This document shows, in pieces, positions 8,606 through 17,671 of a DNA stretch of 64,000 nt. Position 1 is the first letter of the stretch, and each line of letters begins with the position of its first letter. The notes beneath the pieces are model-generated. The model saw nothing but the letters and a program-made list of their open reading frames with translations. It had not been told where the DNA came from and did not search any database. Location: the NCBI RefSeq assembly GCF_000013625.1, contig NC_009659.1, forward strand, positions 1,364,001 through 1,428,000, given 5' to 3'. The stretch comes from Janthinobacterium sp. Marseille (GTDB taxonomy: Bacteria; Pseudomonadota; Gammaproteobacteria; Burkholderiales; Burkholderiaceae_D). Both the position numbers and the translations under genes were made by a program.

Positions 8606-10174
8606 TTACTTCAAATTCACTTTGCCGCTGGCGGACGCTACGCTGATTTTGGTGTTGCGGTTGTTATTGGATTTGGCGACCAGGGTTTTTGCTTTGGTCG
8701 TTTTGGCAGGTGTACGGCTGGCTTGCTTGGTAGGCTTCGCTACTGTCTTGCCTGGTGCCGCTTTCGATTTGGCGACCACTGCCTTGTAAGGCACATGTAT
8801 TTCCAGCTTTTGTCCGCTCGCCAGTTTGTCGTGGCTCAGGTTATTCCAGGACTTGATTTGCGCGATGCTGACTTTATAGCGGCTCGCCAGCGTATTGATG
8901 GTGTCTTTCTTCTTGACGACCACATTGATACGTTTGGTATCCGGTACATCCGGCGTCATCGCCAGCGTCGCATTGTCGGCGACTTCCTGCGTAATATCCT
9001 TTTGTGCGGTTTCATCAGTGCGTGGTACCAGCACGGTCGAGCCGGCCTTCAACAACATCTTCGGCGGGATATTGTTCACTTCGCGTATGACTTGCGGCGT
9101 GGTGTGGAATTTCGCTGCGATGGTTTCTATGCGTTCACGGGCATTGGTCACCTTGTGCGCAGTCCATGACGACAGCGCATGGCTCCATTTCGCCAGGTTG
9201 GCCTTGAACTTCTCGGCATTGCTTTGCGGTAGCAGGATTTGGGTATTGCTGCTGCCGGTAATCACAGGGCGATTGAATTGCGGATTCAAGGCCTTGAATT
9301 CATCCATCGGCAATTCCGCCAGTTGCGCCGCCAGCTTGACGTCGATATCACGGGTCTTGGCGATGCTGACGAAGTAAGGCTGGTTATCCACTTTCAGCAG
9401 CGTGATGCCGTATGCATCCGGCGAAGCGATGATGTTCTTGACCGCTTGCAGCTTCGGTACATAGTTGCGGGTTTCTGCCGGCATGTATGCGGACAGGCTG
9501 TTGAAGTCGGTGCCTACACCGGCTGCTTCGGCTTTCCTGATCGCACGCTGTACGGAACCTTCACCCCAGTTATACGCAGCCAGCGCCAATTGCCAGTCGC
9601 CGAACATGCCATACAGTTTTTGCAGGTAGGTCAGGGCGGCATCGGTCGAGGCCAGTACGCTGCGACGCTCATCCTTGAACATATTTTGTTTCAGGTTGAA
9701 GTCGCGGCCGGTGGATGGAATGAATTGCCACATGCCGGCTGCCTTGGCAGTGGAATAGGCTTGCGGGTTAAACGCGGATTCGATGAAAGGCAGCAAGGCC
9801 AGTTCGGTCGGCATTCCGCGTTTTTCCAGTTCTTCAACCACGTGATACAGATACAGTGACGCGCGCTTGGTGGTGCGGCCGATATAGTCGGGGCGTGAGC
9901 TGTACCAGATCGTCTGGTTGATCACCAACTGGTTGTCGGTCAGGTCCGGGATTGCAAAGCCTTTGCGTATGCGGGCCCAGACATCGACATCGCTGGCGAC
10001 GACGAATTCGCTTAAGGGATCATTGGCGAGGCTGGGATTGTCTTGCAGGGCTGCGTCTTGGACCCAGTTATAGGGCGGTAGCGAGAGATCGCTGGCGTGG
10101 GAGAGGCCGGCGAAGCTTAGCAGGACGGCGGCAGATATGGTTTTGTATGGCACTTTAAAATCGGATGTAGGCAT
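8606..10174 (-). CDS. mltD: Membrane-bound lytic murein transglycosylase D-like, with LysM repeats
   Basis: Periplasmic/outer-membrane enzyme of 522 aa that cleaves peptidoglycan glycan strands to 1,6-anhydro ends. An N-terminal signal segment (TISAAVLLSFAGLSHA) ends near residue 28; I see no clear lipobox cysteine, unlike E. coli MltD. The GH23 lysozyme-like domain holds the catalytic glutamate in LLPFIESAFNPQA and the STAKAAGMWQFIPSTGR motif, near residues 110-145. Two LysM modules follow, near residues 350-390 (IREVNNIPPKMLLKAGS) and 410-455 (DTINTLASRYKVS...LASGQKLEIHVP). The tail is Lys/Ala-rich. The start at 10174 is preferred over 10201 because GAG lies at a normal distance from it. 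Confidence 0.9.
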   Translation of the reverse strand: MPTSDFKVPYKTISAAVLLSFAGLSHASDLSLPPYNWVQDAALQDNPSLANDPLSEFVVASDVDVWARIRKGFAIPDLTDNQLVINQTIWYSSRPDYIGRTTKRASLYLYHVVEELEKRGMPTELALLPFIESAFNPQAYSTAKAAGMWQFIPSTGRDFNLKQNMFKDERRSVLASTDAALTYLQKLYGMFGDWQLALAAYNWGEGSVQRAIRKAEAAGVGTDFNSLSAYMPAETRNYVPKLQAVKNIIASPDAYGITLLKVDNQPYFVSIAKTRDIDVKLAAQLAELPMDEFKALNPQFNRPVITGSSNTQILLPQSNAEKFKANLAKWSHALSSWTAHKVTNARERIETIAAKFHTTPQVIREVNNIPPKMLLKAGSTVLVPRTDETAQKDITQEVADNATLAMTPDVPDTKRINVVVKKKDTINTLASRYKVSIAQIKSWNNLSHDKLASGQKLEIHVPYKAVVAKSKAAPGKTVAKPTKQASRTPAKTTKAKTLVAKSNNNRNTKISVASASGKVNLK

Positions 10175-10434
10175 GGGATCTCGCAAAAATGACCGACCCA
10201 TGAGCAGCCGGTTGAAAAGGATAATGGCCGAGTGTAAGTAATGCGCATTTTGCTAGTCAAGACAATTTACACAACGGCTAGTGTTTATCGCCCGTTTTTG
10301 CACTAAAGGTGGATGCAAAAAAGACAATGTTTTCAACAGGAAACCGGCGCTCTTGGGGAGGATATTGCCCGCACGCAAAACTTCAGGCGGCGGGCAGGCG
10401 GGGTTTTATATCAGGGACGGGATGCAATCCCGGC

Positions 10435-11205
10435 TCAAAAGTTGTTCTTCCACTCACGCAGTGCGGCAAAAACAGTGACCGGGTCGGCGTTCTTGGCACG
10501 ACCCTCGGCGACCATTTGTTTGGCGATGGCAGGTTCACGGGCACGCAGGAAAGGATTGGTCGATTTTTCCAGGCCGATATTTGACGGTACGGTAGGAATA
10601 TTCTGTTTGCGCTTCGCCTGCTCTGCCTCAAAGCGGCTTGCCAGCGCGGTATTCGCCGGTTCGGCTGCCAGTGCAAAGCGCAGGTTGGAGATGGTGTACT
10701 CATGCGCACAATAGACTTTGGTGTCATCCGGCAGTGCCGCCAGCTTATCCAGCGAAGCCAGCATCTGCGTCGGTGTGCCTTCGAACAGGCGGCCGCAACC
10801 ACCGGCAAACAAGGTATCACCACAGAACAGCCAGCCTTGTTCTTTGGCGACGTAGGCAATGTGGCCCAGCGTATGGCCGGGCACATGCAGCACCGACAAT
10901 TCCAGGCCGAGCTCGGGAATGGTGACGACATCGCCTTCATCCAGCGGCTGCGTGACATTAGCGATAGGATCTTTGCGCGGGGCGAAGACCGGTACCTTGA
11001 AATGTTGCAGCAAAGTAGATACACCGCCGACATGGTCACTATGGTGATGAGTCAGTAGAATAGCGACCAGGGAAAGTTTATGCGCTTCCAGCGCGGCAAG
11101 TATCGGTTTGGCATCGCCCGGATCAACCACGGCGGCATGAACGCCATCGTGGATAATCCACAGGTAATTGTCGTTAAAAGCGGGAACAGTCAGTACACTC
11201 AACAT
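10435..11205 (-). CDS. gloB: Hydroxyacylglutathione hydrolase (glyoxalase II)
   Basis: Hydrolyses S-lactoylglutathione to lactate and glutathione, the second step of methylglyoxal detoxification in the cytoplasm. The metallo-beta-lactamase fold is marked by the metal site [10 protein letters not shown] near residue 54 and further ligands in [11 protein letters not shown] and [16 protein letters not shown]. The C-terminal glutathione-binding region has [13 protein letters not shown] and NPFLRARE. The 256 aa match the family. [14 protein letters not shown] aligns with the usual start; ATGs at 11211 and 11238 are possible, and the latter has a good GAGGGA six bases upstream. It is divergent from the methyltransferase gene, with start codons touching. 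Confidence 0.93.
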   Translation of the reverse strand: MLSVLTVPAFNDNYLWIIHDGVHAAVVDPGDAKPILAALEAHKLSLVAILLTHHHSDHVGGVSTLLQHFKVPVFAPRKDPIANVTQPLDEGDVVTIPELGLELSVLHVPGHTLGHIAYVAKEQGWLFCGDTLFAGGCGRLFEGTPTQMLASLDKLAALPDDTKVYCAHEYTISNLRFALAAEPANTALASRFEAEQAKRKQNIPTVPSNIGLEKSTNPFLRAREPAIAKQMVAEGRAKNADPVTVFAALREWKNNF

Positions 11206-11209
11206 ACGC

Positions 11210-11980
11210 ATGGAAACATCTTCTACAGAAAAATCCATTATATCCCTCGGGCCGTGGCTTGAGACACCAACCGGCAATTACGTGCGGGATTGGGAACACG
11301 CGCGCCTGGATGAGTTGACTGTAGACATCTTTGGCTTCAATGCAACCCAGATCGGCTTGCCGCAAATCGATGCCTTGCGCGCCAATCGCATGCCGCATAC
11401 CTGGCTGACCGATACCGGCTTCCCGGCCAAAGGGCACGACAACGAAGCGCATCCGCTGGTGGTGGTACAGGATTTTGAAGAATTGCCGTATGCATCGGCC
11501 AGCATCGACCTGGTGATCCTGCCGCATGCGCTGGAGTTTGCGAAAGAGCCGCATCAGGTTTTGCGCGAAGTCGAACGGGTGCTGATCCCGGAAGGGCAGG
11601 TCATCATTTGCGGTTTCAACCCTTACAGTTTCTGGGGCGCACGCCAAATCATCGGGCGTCTCAGCGAATCGTATTTCCTGCCGCAGCAAGGTGAGTTCAT
11701 CAGCCTGCCGCGTGTGAAGGATTGGTTGAAGTTACTGAATATGGAAGTCAGCGGCGGTTACTTCGGTTGTTATGCGCCGCCGTGTGAAACGCAGAAGTGG
11801 CTGGATCGCTTTACCTTCCTGGAAAATGTCGGAGAGCGCTGGTGGCCTTATCTCGGCGCAGTGTATGTAGTGCAGGCGGTCAAGCGCGTGCGTGGCATGC
11901 ACCTGATAGGCCCGGCCTGGAAAACACAGAAAGCCGCGGCGCCGCAAGGCGTGCCGGCGACGAATAAAATACACAAGTAA
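11210..11980 (+). CDS. SAM-dependent methyltransferase, YafS-like
   Basis: Class I methyltransferase-like protein of 256 aa, substrate unknown. The region [22 protein letters not shown] (residues ~92-113) is the acidic loop and post-motif of type 11 methyltransferases, followed by [21 protein letters not shown]. The canonical Gly-rich motif I is weak (residues ~50-70), so cofactor binding should be regarded as likely, not shown. The gene sits between gloB and rnhA/dnaQ exactly as yafS does in E. coli, a synteny kept across beta- and gammaproteobacteria. The only ATG in a sensible place is at 11210, which overlaps the gloB start region on the other strand. Confidence 0.8.
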   Translation: METSSTEKSIISLGPWLETPTGNYVRDWEHARLDELTVDIFGFNATQIGLPQIDALRANRMPHTWLTDTGFPAKGHDNEAHPLVVVQDFEELPYASASIDLVILPHALEFAKEPHQVLREVERVLIPEGQVIICGFNPYSFWGARQIIGRLSESYFLPQQGEFISLPRVKDWLKLLNMEVSGGYFGCYAPPCETQKWLDRFTFLENVGERWWPYLGAVYVVQAVKRVRGMHLIGPAWKTQKAAAPQGVPATNKIHK

Positions 11981-12006
11981 GTACACAGTACAGAAAAGAA
12001 ACAGGC

Positions 12007-12441
12007 ATGGACAAGATAGATATATATAGCGATGGCGCGTGCAAGGGCAATCCGGGCCGTGGTGGCTGGGGTGCTTTGCTGGTGATGGGTGAACGCGAAA
12101 AGGAAATTTTCGGTGGCGAGCTGGATACCACCAATAACCGCATGGAATTGAAAGCAGTGATTGAAGCGCTTAACCTGTTGACGCGCCCCTGCGAAGTCGT
12201 AGTGCATACCGATAGCCAATACGTACAAAAGGGTATCAGCGAGTGGATACACGGCTGGAAGGCGCGCGGCTGGAAAACCGCCGCCAAGGCACCGGTCAAG
12301 AATGTAGACTTGTGGCAGGCACTGGATGCGGCACAGGCACGCCACAAGATTGAATGGCGCTGGGTGCGTGGCCATAACGGCCATGCCGGTAATGAGCGCG
12401 CCGATGCACTCGCCAATCGCGGCGTCGAAGTTGCAGCTTAA
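12007..12441 (+). CDS. rnhA: Ribonuclease HI
   Basis: Endonuclease of 144 aa that degrades the RNA strand of RNA-DNA hybrids, such as Okazaki primers and R-loops. All four carboxylate ligands are visible: Asp in [11 protein letters not shown] (residue 8), Glu in NNRMELKA (~46), Asp in HTDSQYV (~68) and Asp in NERADALA (~132). The basic handle loop is present ([20 protein letters not shown]). It starts 26 bp after the methyltransferase gene and is followed by dnaQ, the conserved rnhA-dnaQ pair. Confidence 0.97.
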   Translation: MDKIDIYSDGACKGNPGRGGWGALLVMGEREKEIFGGELDTTNNRMELKAVIEALNLLTRPCEVVVHTDSQYVQKGISEWIHGWKARGWKTAAKAPVKNVDLWQALDAAQARHKIEWRWVRGHNGHAGNERADALANRGVEVAA

Positions 12442-12495
12442 CGCTGGTCTCGATACTTGCCGTTCTTCTTCCACCCTTTTGAATACTGATTAAGC

Positions 12496-13203
12496 ATGCG
12501 ACAAATTGTTCTTGATACCGAAACGACAGGCCTGAATCCGCGCTCCGGTGATCGCATCATTGAAATCGGTTGCGTCGAGCTGGTCAACCGGCGCCTGACC
12601 GGCAATAACTTCCATCACTACATCAATCCCGAACGTGACTCGGAAGAGGGCGCGCTGGCAGTGCACGGATTGACTACTGAATTCCTCAGCGACAAACCGA
12701 AGTTTGCAGAAATCGCCGCTGAATTCCGCGACTACATCAGCGGTGCCGATGTCATCATCCATAACGCACCTTTCGATATCGGCTTCCTTGATGCCGAGTT
12801 GAAGCGCGTCAATACGCCGAGCTTCAAGGAACATGTTGGAGAAGTGATTGATACGCTGGTGCAGGCCAAGGAAATGCATCCGGGCAAACGCAATTCGCTG
12901 GATGCCCTGTGCGATCGCTACGGCATCTCGAATGCACATCGCGCCTTGCACGGCGCTTTGCTGGATGCCGAGTTACTCGCCGAAGTTTACCTGGCGATGA
13001 CGCGTGGCCAGAACAGCCTCAGCATGGACCTCGGGGCATCGGATGTCGGCAGCGACGGGCAAGTGCTGGAAGTAGTGGCGATTGCACCTGTCCAGTTGTT
13101 GGCAGCGACCGCAGAAGAGCTGGCCGCGCACGCCGCGATGGTCGAAAGCCTGGACAAGCAAGTGAAGGGGCAATCGGTCTGGCGCAAGCTGGAGACAAAT
13201 TGA
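12496..13203 (+). CDS. dnaQ: DNA polymerase III epsilon subunit (3'-5' proofreading exonuclease)
   Basis: Proofreading subunit of the replicative polymerase, 235 aa. Exo I motif LDTETTGLNP (Asp and Glu near residues 6 and 8), Exo II HNAPFDIGFLDAEL near 91-104, and Exo III with HRALHGALLDAELLAEVYLAMT near 145-166 are intact. The C-terminal third, which binds the alpha subunit, ends with a KGQSVWRKL motif close to that of other betaproteobacteria. Its stop codon lies inside the -35 element of the following tRNA promoter. Confidence 0.96.
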   Translation: MRQIVLDTETTGLNPRSGDRIIEIGCVELVNRRLTGNNFHHYINPERDSEEGALAVHGLTTEFLSDKPKFAEIAAEFRDYISGADVIIHNAPFDIGFLDAELKRVNTPSFKEHVGEVIDTLVQAKEMHPGKRNSLDALCDRYGISNAHRALHGALLDAELLAEVYLAMTRGQNSLSMDLGASDVGSDGQVLEVVAIAPVQLLAATAEELAAHAAMVESLDKQVKGQSVWRKLETN

Positions 13204-13228
13204 AGGGCATATGCTTTTATGAGATAAT
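13200..13228 (+). promoter_or_regulatory. Promoter of tRNA-Val
   Basis: -35 TTGAAG (13200-13205), 17-nt spacer, -10 GATAAT (13223-13228), ending 12 bp before the tRNA. The -35 covers the dnaQ stop codon. Confidence 0.5.
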
Positions 13229-13240
13229 TTGCACCACTTC

Positions 13241-13315
13241 GGGAGGTTAGCTCAGGGGTAGAGCGATCGCCTCACACGCGATAGGTCACAAGTTCGAAAC
13301 TTGTACTTCCCACCA
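13241..13315 (+). tRNA. tRNA-Val (anticodon CAC)
   Basis: Complete 75-nt cloverleaf. The acceptor stem is GGGAGGT with ACTTCCC (one G-T pair), the D-loop has AGCTCAGGGGTAGAGC, the anticodon stem ATCGC/GCGAT encloses loop CTCACAC with anticodon CAC, and the T-arm holds GTTCGAAAC. The 3' CCA is encoded (13313-13315). It reads GUG codons. Confidence 0.96.
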
Positions 13316-13453
13316 AAGTTTTCCTGCAAGGCCGTTCTGCACCGCCGCTGTATTCTTCCTTTCTGCTCCCTGATTCATCCAGATTTCCTTCTTTCGTCTG
13401 CCCGGCGCAACGAAGCACAAGGCGGATATTGACGCGACTAAGCGCTAATGCAA

Positions 13454-13474
13454 GAATGAGAACCATTCTCAAAT
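13454..13474. promoter_or_regulatory. Fur box upstream of the first FecI-type sigma factor
   Basis: The palindromic core TGAGAACCATTCTCA lies in a 21-bp window resembling the Fur consensus. It sits 80-100 bp upstream of the sigma-factor start, and an almost identical site precedes the paralogous sigma gene at 35469. Iron-dependent repression is inferred. Confidence 0.7.
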
Positions 13475-13554
13475 AAAGCCTAGCCAGTGCCTCTCCCGGT
13501 AGATGCCAGCCAGCTGTGTCCAACCACACATCATCTGGAAGTGTCCTGCGCATC

Positions 13555-14058
13555 GTGAACCCGCATTCAGACTCCGTCGCCCTCCTGTACAGCAGCCATC
13601 ATGGCTGGTTGCATGGCTGGCTACGCAAAAAGCTCGGTTGTACCCATCATGCGGCCGACCTCGCGCAAGACACTTTTGTGCGCATGCTGATCCGTTGCGA
13701 TCATCAGGCATTGCGCGAACCGCGGGCTTACCTGACGACGATTGCAAATGGTTTGTTGATCGATCACTGGCGCCGCCAGGAACTCGAGCGTGCCTGGCTG
13801 GAAGCGCTGGCGAACCAGCCTGAACCGATCACGCCATCACCTGAATACCGTGCGCTGATACTGGAAGCGCTATTGCAGGTTGATCGCATGCTGGAAAGCC
13901 TGTCGGATAAAACCAGGCGTGCTTTCCTGTTGGCGCAAATCCATGGTTATACCTATAAGCAGATTGCGGTCGAGCTCAAGGTATCCGAACGCATGGTAAA
14001 AAAGTATATGGCGCAAGCCATGCTGGCCTGCATTGCCCTGGATATCGCGCATGACTAA
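13555..14058 (+). CDS. Iron-starvation ECF sigma factor, FecI type (copy 1)
   Basis: Extracytoplasmic-function sigma factor of 167 aa that should direct transcription of the linked TonB receptor. Region 2 spans roughly residues 15-75 (HHGWLHGWLRKKLGC, DLAQDTFVRML, LIDHWRRQELERAWLE), and region 4 covers 105-155 with the helix-turn-helix YTYKQIAVELKVSERMVKKY. The start is uncertain: a GTG at 13555 with GGAAG upstream gives 167 aa, close to the family, while a GTG at 13516 gives 180 aa. It overlaps the anti-sigma gene by 8 nt and follows a Fur box. It is paralogous to the sigma factor at 35511. Confidence 0.85.
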   Translation: MNPHSDSVALLYSSHHGWLHGWLRKKLGCTHHAADLAQDTFVRMLIRCDHQALREPRAYLTTIANGLLIDHWRRQELERAWLEALANQPEPITPSPEYRALILEALLQVDRMLESLSDKTRRAFLLAQIHGYTYKQIAVELKVSERMVKKYMAQAMLACIALDIAHD

Positions 14059-15052
14059 TCGGCTGGATGCGGATGCAATTGCTTTCGGTACGCTGCAACA
14101 GGCGGCCAAATGGTTTGCGCTGTTGCGCTCCGACAGCATCAGCGACAGTGATCGCATCAGCTGGCAAAAATGGCTGAGCGCGAATGCCGAACATCGTCGC
14201 GCCTGGGCCAGGGTGGAAGCGGTCAGCCAGCAATTCGAAACATTTACACCGGAACCGGAGCAGAGCGCTGCGGTTAATGCACTGGATGCGGCGAGTCGCG
14301 CACGCAAACAACGCCGTCGTGCACTGAAGATGCTCACCTTGCTGTGTACCACCGGTGCCGTTAGCTGGAGCGTTGGGCAATTGGAGCCGGTGCAGCGTAG
14401 CTGGCTGGCATTTTCTTCCGATTACTCGACGGCGGTAGGTGAGACGCGCGATGTGATGTTGGCCGATGGTTCGCAGGTATGGCTTAACACTGCATCTGCG
14501 CTGAATGCCCGTTACCAGGCGGATTTGCGTCGCCTGGTCTTGCTGGGCGGTGAGATATTGATAGAGACAGCGAAGGATCCTGCAGTGCCGACACGTCCTT
14601 TCGTCGTCGATACTGCACAAGGTCGTTTGCGTGCGCTCGGCACCCGCTTCACCGTACGCCAGCTGGATGGCATCACGCAGCTCAGCGTATATAAAGGTGC
14701 GGTAGAAATTACACCTGTAGCTGCCTCCGGTTCCGCGCAGATTATCGACGCCGGCCAGCAAGTACTTTTCAGTGCTGACGGCATTGAAATCCCGAGCGCG
14801 GTGGATCCTGCCAATGAAGCCTGGGCTAAAGGCGTCTTGTTCGCCGATGACCTGACCCTTGCTGAATTTGTCGTTGAGTTATCCCGTTATCACAAAGGGT
14901 ATCTGGCTTGCGCGCCCGAGGTAGCAGGGTTGCGTGTGGTCGGCGCTTATCCCCTGCATGATATGCAGCAAACCTTTGCGATGCTGGAAACCGCTTTGCC
15001 GGTGACGGTCAAGGCTACCTTCCCATGGTGGGTCAGCATACAGGCACGCTGA
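14051..15052 (+). CDS. FecR-type anti-sigma/sigma regulator (copy 1)
   Basis: Inner-membrane signal transducer of 333 aa that couples an occupied TonB receptor to the sigma factor. The N-terminal cytoplasmic domain (residues ~10-60, AAKWFALLRSD, WQKWLSANAEHRRAW) is of the DUF4880 type. A single hydrophobic segment lies near 97-117 (MLTLLCTTGAVSWSVGQL). The periplasmic FecR domain contains LADGSQVWLNTASAL, LLGGEILIE and ALGTRFTVRQ, and an STN-like C-terminus (LRVVGAYPLHDMQQTFAMLE) follows. The ATG at 14051 overlaps the sigma gene, suggesting coupled translation. Confidence 0.88.
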   Translation: MTNRLDADAIAFGTLQQAAKWFALLRSDSISDSDRISWQKWLSANAEHRRAWARVEAVSQQFETFTPEPEQSAAVNALDAASRARKQRRRALKMLTLLCTTGAVSWSVGQLEPVQRSWLAFSSDYSTAVGETRDVMLADGSQVWLNTASALNARYQADLRRLVLLGGEILIETAKDPAVPTRPFVVDTAQGRLRALGTRFTVRQLDGITQLSVYKGAVEITPVAASGSAQIIDAGQQVLFSADGIEIPSAVDPANEAWAKGVLFADDLTLAEFVVELSRYHKGYLACAPEVAGLRVVGAYPLHDMQQTFAMLETALPVTVKATFPWWVSIQAR

Positions 15053-15074
15053 CAAAATATATTTTCAAGTTCCG

Positions 15075-15105
15075 GTTCCCCTTTTTGAATCTGGTTCGGC
15101 AGACA
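15075..15105 (+). promoter_or_regulatory. Candidate ECF promoter ahead of TonB receptor 1
   Basis: The block beginning GTTCCCCTTTT and ending ATCTGGTTCGG aligns without gaps to 37065-37095, which precedes the paralogous receptor. About 25 of 31 positions are identical, while flanking DNA is not similar. A -35-like GTTCCCC and a -10-like GTTCGG are about 13 bp apart. I infer a promoter for the linked FecI-type sigma factors. Confidence 0.45.
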
Positions 15106-15147
15106 GGACATCACTCTCTGTCATCCAAATTTCAAGAAGGCAAAAAC

Positions 15148-17562
15148 ATGTCTGCATCCATTCCATTTCCCTCCAACAAAGTCAGCAGTCCTGTCGCTAC
15201 ATTGCGGCCGCTGGTGACTGCAGTCGCCAGCGCAATCTTGTTATTGGCCCCTGTTGTCGTAACTCCTTACGCGCAAGCCGCAGAACCCGCAGCCAGCAGC
15301 GCGACCAGGAGCTATAGCATTCCTGCCGGTCCGCTGGCCGGCGTGCTGAATCGATTTGCCGGCGAGTCCGGGATATTTCTGTCGGCCGACGGCAGCCTGA
15401 CCAGCGGTGAGCGTAGCGTCGGTGTCCAGGGCTCATTCACGGTACAGCAGGCACTCGACAAGATATTGGCCGGCACCGGGCTGGAAGCAGTGGTACAGGC
15501 CAACGGTAGCTATGTCTTGCGTAAATTGCCGGCGATCAGTGAAGCAACATTGCCAGTGGTACGCGTAGCGGGAAATGCTGTCACTGAAGACCCGCTTGGG
15601 CCGGTAAGCGGCTATGTAGCCCGACGCAGCATGACAGCGACCAAAACAGATACGCCGCTGTTGGAAGTGCCACAATCCATTTCAGTTATCGGGCGTGAAG
15701 AGATGGATGCGCGCGGCGTGCAAGACCTCATGGAAGCGATTCGCTATACACCGGGTGTTGCGGTCAATATGTGGGGCATAGAGAGCCGCGGCATGGAATG
15801 GCTGATGCTGCGCGGCTTTAGTCCGTATAGCAATATCAGTTATCGGGATGGCCTCTATCAGGCAGACTTTGGCGACCTTTTCCCATTGACCGAACCATAT
15901 GGCCTGGAGCGCGTGGAAATATTGCGGGGGCCTGCATCGGTGGCATATGGACAAGGCGACGCCGGCGGTATTGTCAACCGGGTCAGCAAGCGGCCGAATG
16001 GCAAGTCCATACGTGAAATTGAAATGCAATATGGCAGCTTTGATCGCAAACAACTTGCCTTTGATCTTGGCGACCGCGTGAATGACGAAGTAAGTTATCG
16101 CCTGGTTGGTTCTGCGCTCGACAGCAATAATGAGCAAAAGTATTCAAACGGCTACAAAATGGCAAACCAGCGTTATTATCTGGCGCCGTCCTTGCGTTGG
16201 CAGCCGTCAGCAGCGACCTCGCTGACCCTGCTCAGTGAATTCATGAAGAATAAGGCCGATGACAATCTTGGCTATGTGAATGCAGCGAACGGTAGTCTCA
16301 CTTCAGTTAAGGGTGGCGATCCGGGCTATAGCAAGATCAATCAGGATCAGGCTTCTGTCGGATATCAGTTCCAGCATCACTTCAGCGATACTTGGGAATT
16401 CCGGCAGAATTTCCGCTACTCCAATACTTCTGTAGACAAACATATCTTGCGGCTGGGAGTATTGCAGGCGGATAACCGCACCTATCCGCGTACCGCACGG
16501 GCTATTGATGGTGAAGTTAACCAGACTGCCCTGGATACACAATTGCTTGGCAAGCTAAAGGCCGGTACGACTGAACATACGGTTTTGCTGGGAGTCGATT
16601 GGAATCAGATCAGGGGAGACGAGCGCTCATACATTGGTGCCGCGCCCAGCCTTGATATCCTCAATCCGGTTTACAACTTGCCGATAGCCGAACCACAGAC
16701 TTTCCTGGGTAACTATTCACAGACTACGCGTCGGATTGGCGTTTATGTGCAGGATCAGATCAAACTTAACCAGCATTGGATCGTTACTGTTGGCGGTCGC
16801 CAGGATGATGTAAAAGTGACGACAAACGATAGGTTGAACAGTAAGCAAAGCGCACAAAGCGATAGCGTGTTCAGTGGACGTGCCGGTCTTACTTACCTTG
16901 TCGGTAACGGTTGGGCTCCTTACATTAGCTATGCGGAATCTTTCCTGCCGACAGGCGGCCTGGATTTGGACGGCAACCCTTTCAAGCCGAGCAAAGGAAA
17001 GCAGGTCGAAGCCGGTATCAAATTCCAACCGGAGAATTCCCGTACCTTGTACACCGCAGCAGTGTTCGATATACGCAAAACCAATGTTGTAACGTATGAC
17101 AATATCACCTTCGATGCACGCCAGATCGGCAAGCAACGTTCCAGAGGCCTGGAACTCGAAGCCAAGACAGAGTTGATGCGGGGTCTGAATGCAACTGCCT
17201 CATATACCGTGCTGGATATGAAGGTAGTCGAGAGCGCTGACCGTACTGAAGTTGATAAAACACCGATCCAGGTGCCGAAGCAAACCGCATCGGTGTGGCT
17301 GGACTATATGATGGGCAATGGCCTTGGCTTTGGCGGAGGTGTGCGCTATATCGGCGAGCGCTGGAATGACGCCATTAACACCTCGAAAGAACCAGGTGTA
17401 ACCCTCGTCGATGCTGCAATTCATTTAGACCAGGGGCCTTGGCGCTTCGCACTCAATGCTGCGAACCTGTTTGACAAGAAATACTATGCATCGCGCGCTT
17501 TCAATGGCTACTACCTCGGACAGGAGCGCAATATCAATCTGACGGCGCGTTACAGGTTTTGA
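15148..17562 (+). CDS. TonB-dependent siderophore receptor with N-terminal signalling domain (copy 1)
   Basis: Outer-membrane receptor of 804 aa. A signal peptide ends near residue 45 (ILLLAPVVVTPYAQA). The STN signalling domain runs over about residues 53-125 (YSIPAGPLAGVLNRFA, LDKILAGTGLEAVV). The plug domain follows (LEVPQSISVIGREEMDARGVQDLMEAI, VEILRGPASVAYGQGDAGGIVNRVSKRP), then a 22-strand-type barrel ending LNLTARYRF-like with terminal Phe (LTARYRF). This is the ferrichrome/pyoverdine receptor layout, but the siderophore cannot be read from sequence. The ATG at 15148 is preceded by AAGAAGG. It is third in the sigma/FecR/receptor cassette, so ligand binding should induce its own synthesis. 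Confidence 0.9.
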   Translation: MSASIPFPSNKVSSPVATLRPLVTAVASAILLLAPVVVTPYAQAAEPAASSATRSYSIPAGPLAGVLNRFAGESGIFLSADGSLTSGERSVGVQGSFTVQQALDKILAGTGLEAVVQANGSYVLRKLPAISEATLPVVRVAGNAVTEDPLGPVSGYVARRSMTATKTDTPLLEVPQSISVIGREEMDARGVQDLMEAIRYTPGVAVNMWGIESRGMEWLMLRGFSPYSNISYRDGLYQADFGDLFPLTEPYGLERVEILRGPASVAYGQGDAGGIVNRVSKRPNGKSIREIEMQYGSFDRKQLAFDLGDRVNDEVSYRLVGSALDSNNEQKYSNGYKMANQRYYLAPSLRWQPSAATSLTLLSEFMKNKADDNLGYVNAANGSLTSVKGGDPGYSKINQDQASVGYQFQHHFSDTWEFRQNFRYSNTSVDKHILRLGVLQADNRTYPRTARAIDGEVNQTALDTQLLGKLKAGTTEHTVLLGVDWNQIRGDERSYIGAAPSLDILNPVYNLPIAEPQTFLGNYSQTTRRIGVYVQDQIKLNQHWIVTVGGRQDDVKVTTNDRLNSKQSAQSDSVFSGRAGLTYLVGNGWAPYISYAESFLPTGGLDLDGNPFKPSKGKQVEAGIKFQPENSRTLYTAAVFDIRKTNVVTYDNITFDARQIGKQRSRGLELEAKTELMRGLNATASYTVLDMKVVESADRTEVDKTPIQVPKQTASVWLDYMMGNGLGFGGGVRYIGERWNDAINTSKEPGVTLVDAAIHLDQGPWRFALNAANLFDKKYYASRAFNGYYLGQERNINLTARYRF

Positions 17563-17614
17563 CATAAGGACGGAGCGTATTCCGGCCGCTTCCCGCGAAG
17601 CGGTTTATACGAAG

Positions 17615-17648
17615 AAAAAAGCCTGACGAGAAATCGTCAGGCTTTTTT
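17615..17648. terminator. Bidirectional terminator between receptor 1 and thiD
   Basis: A 9-bp stem GCCTGACGA/TCGTCAGGC (17621-17642) closed by a GAAA tetraloop, with A6 before and T6 after. It serves both convergent genes. Confidence 0.88.
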
Positions 17649-17671
17649 GTTTGGTACGAACTGCCTTTTAC

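Noticed and set aside
13272..13553. A 93-codon minus-strand frame over tRNA-Val and the Fur box
   Set aside because: Its end is an antisense reading of the tRNA, and the rest crosses a promoter region.
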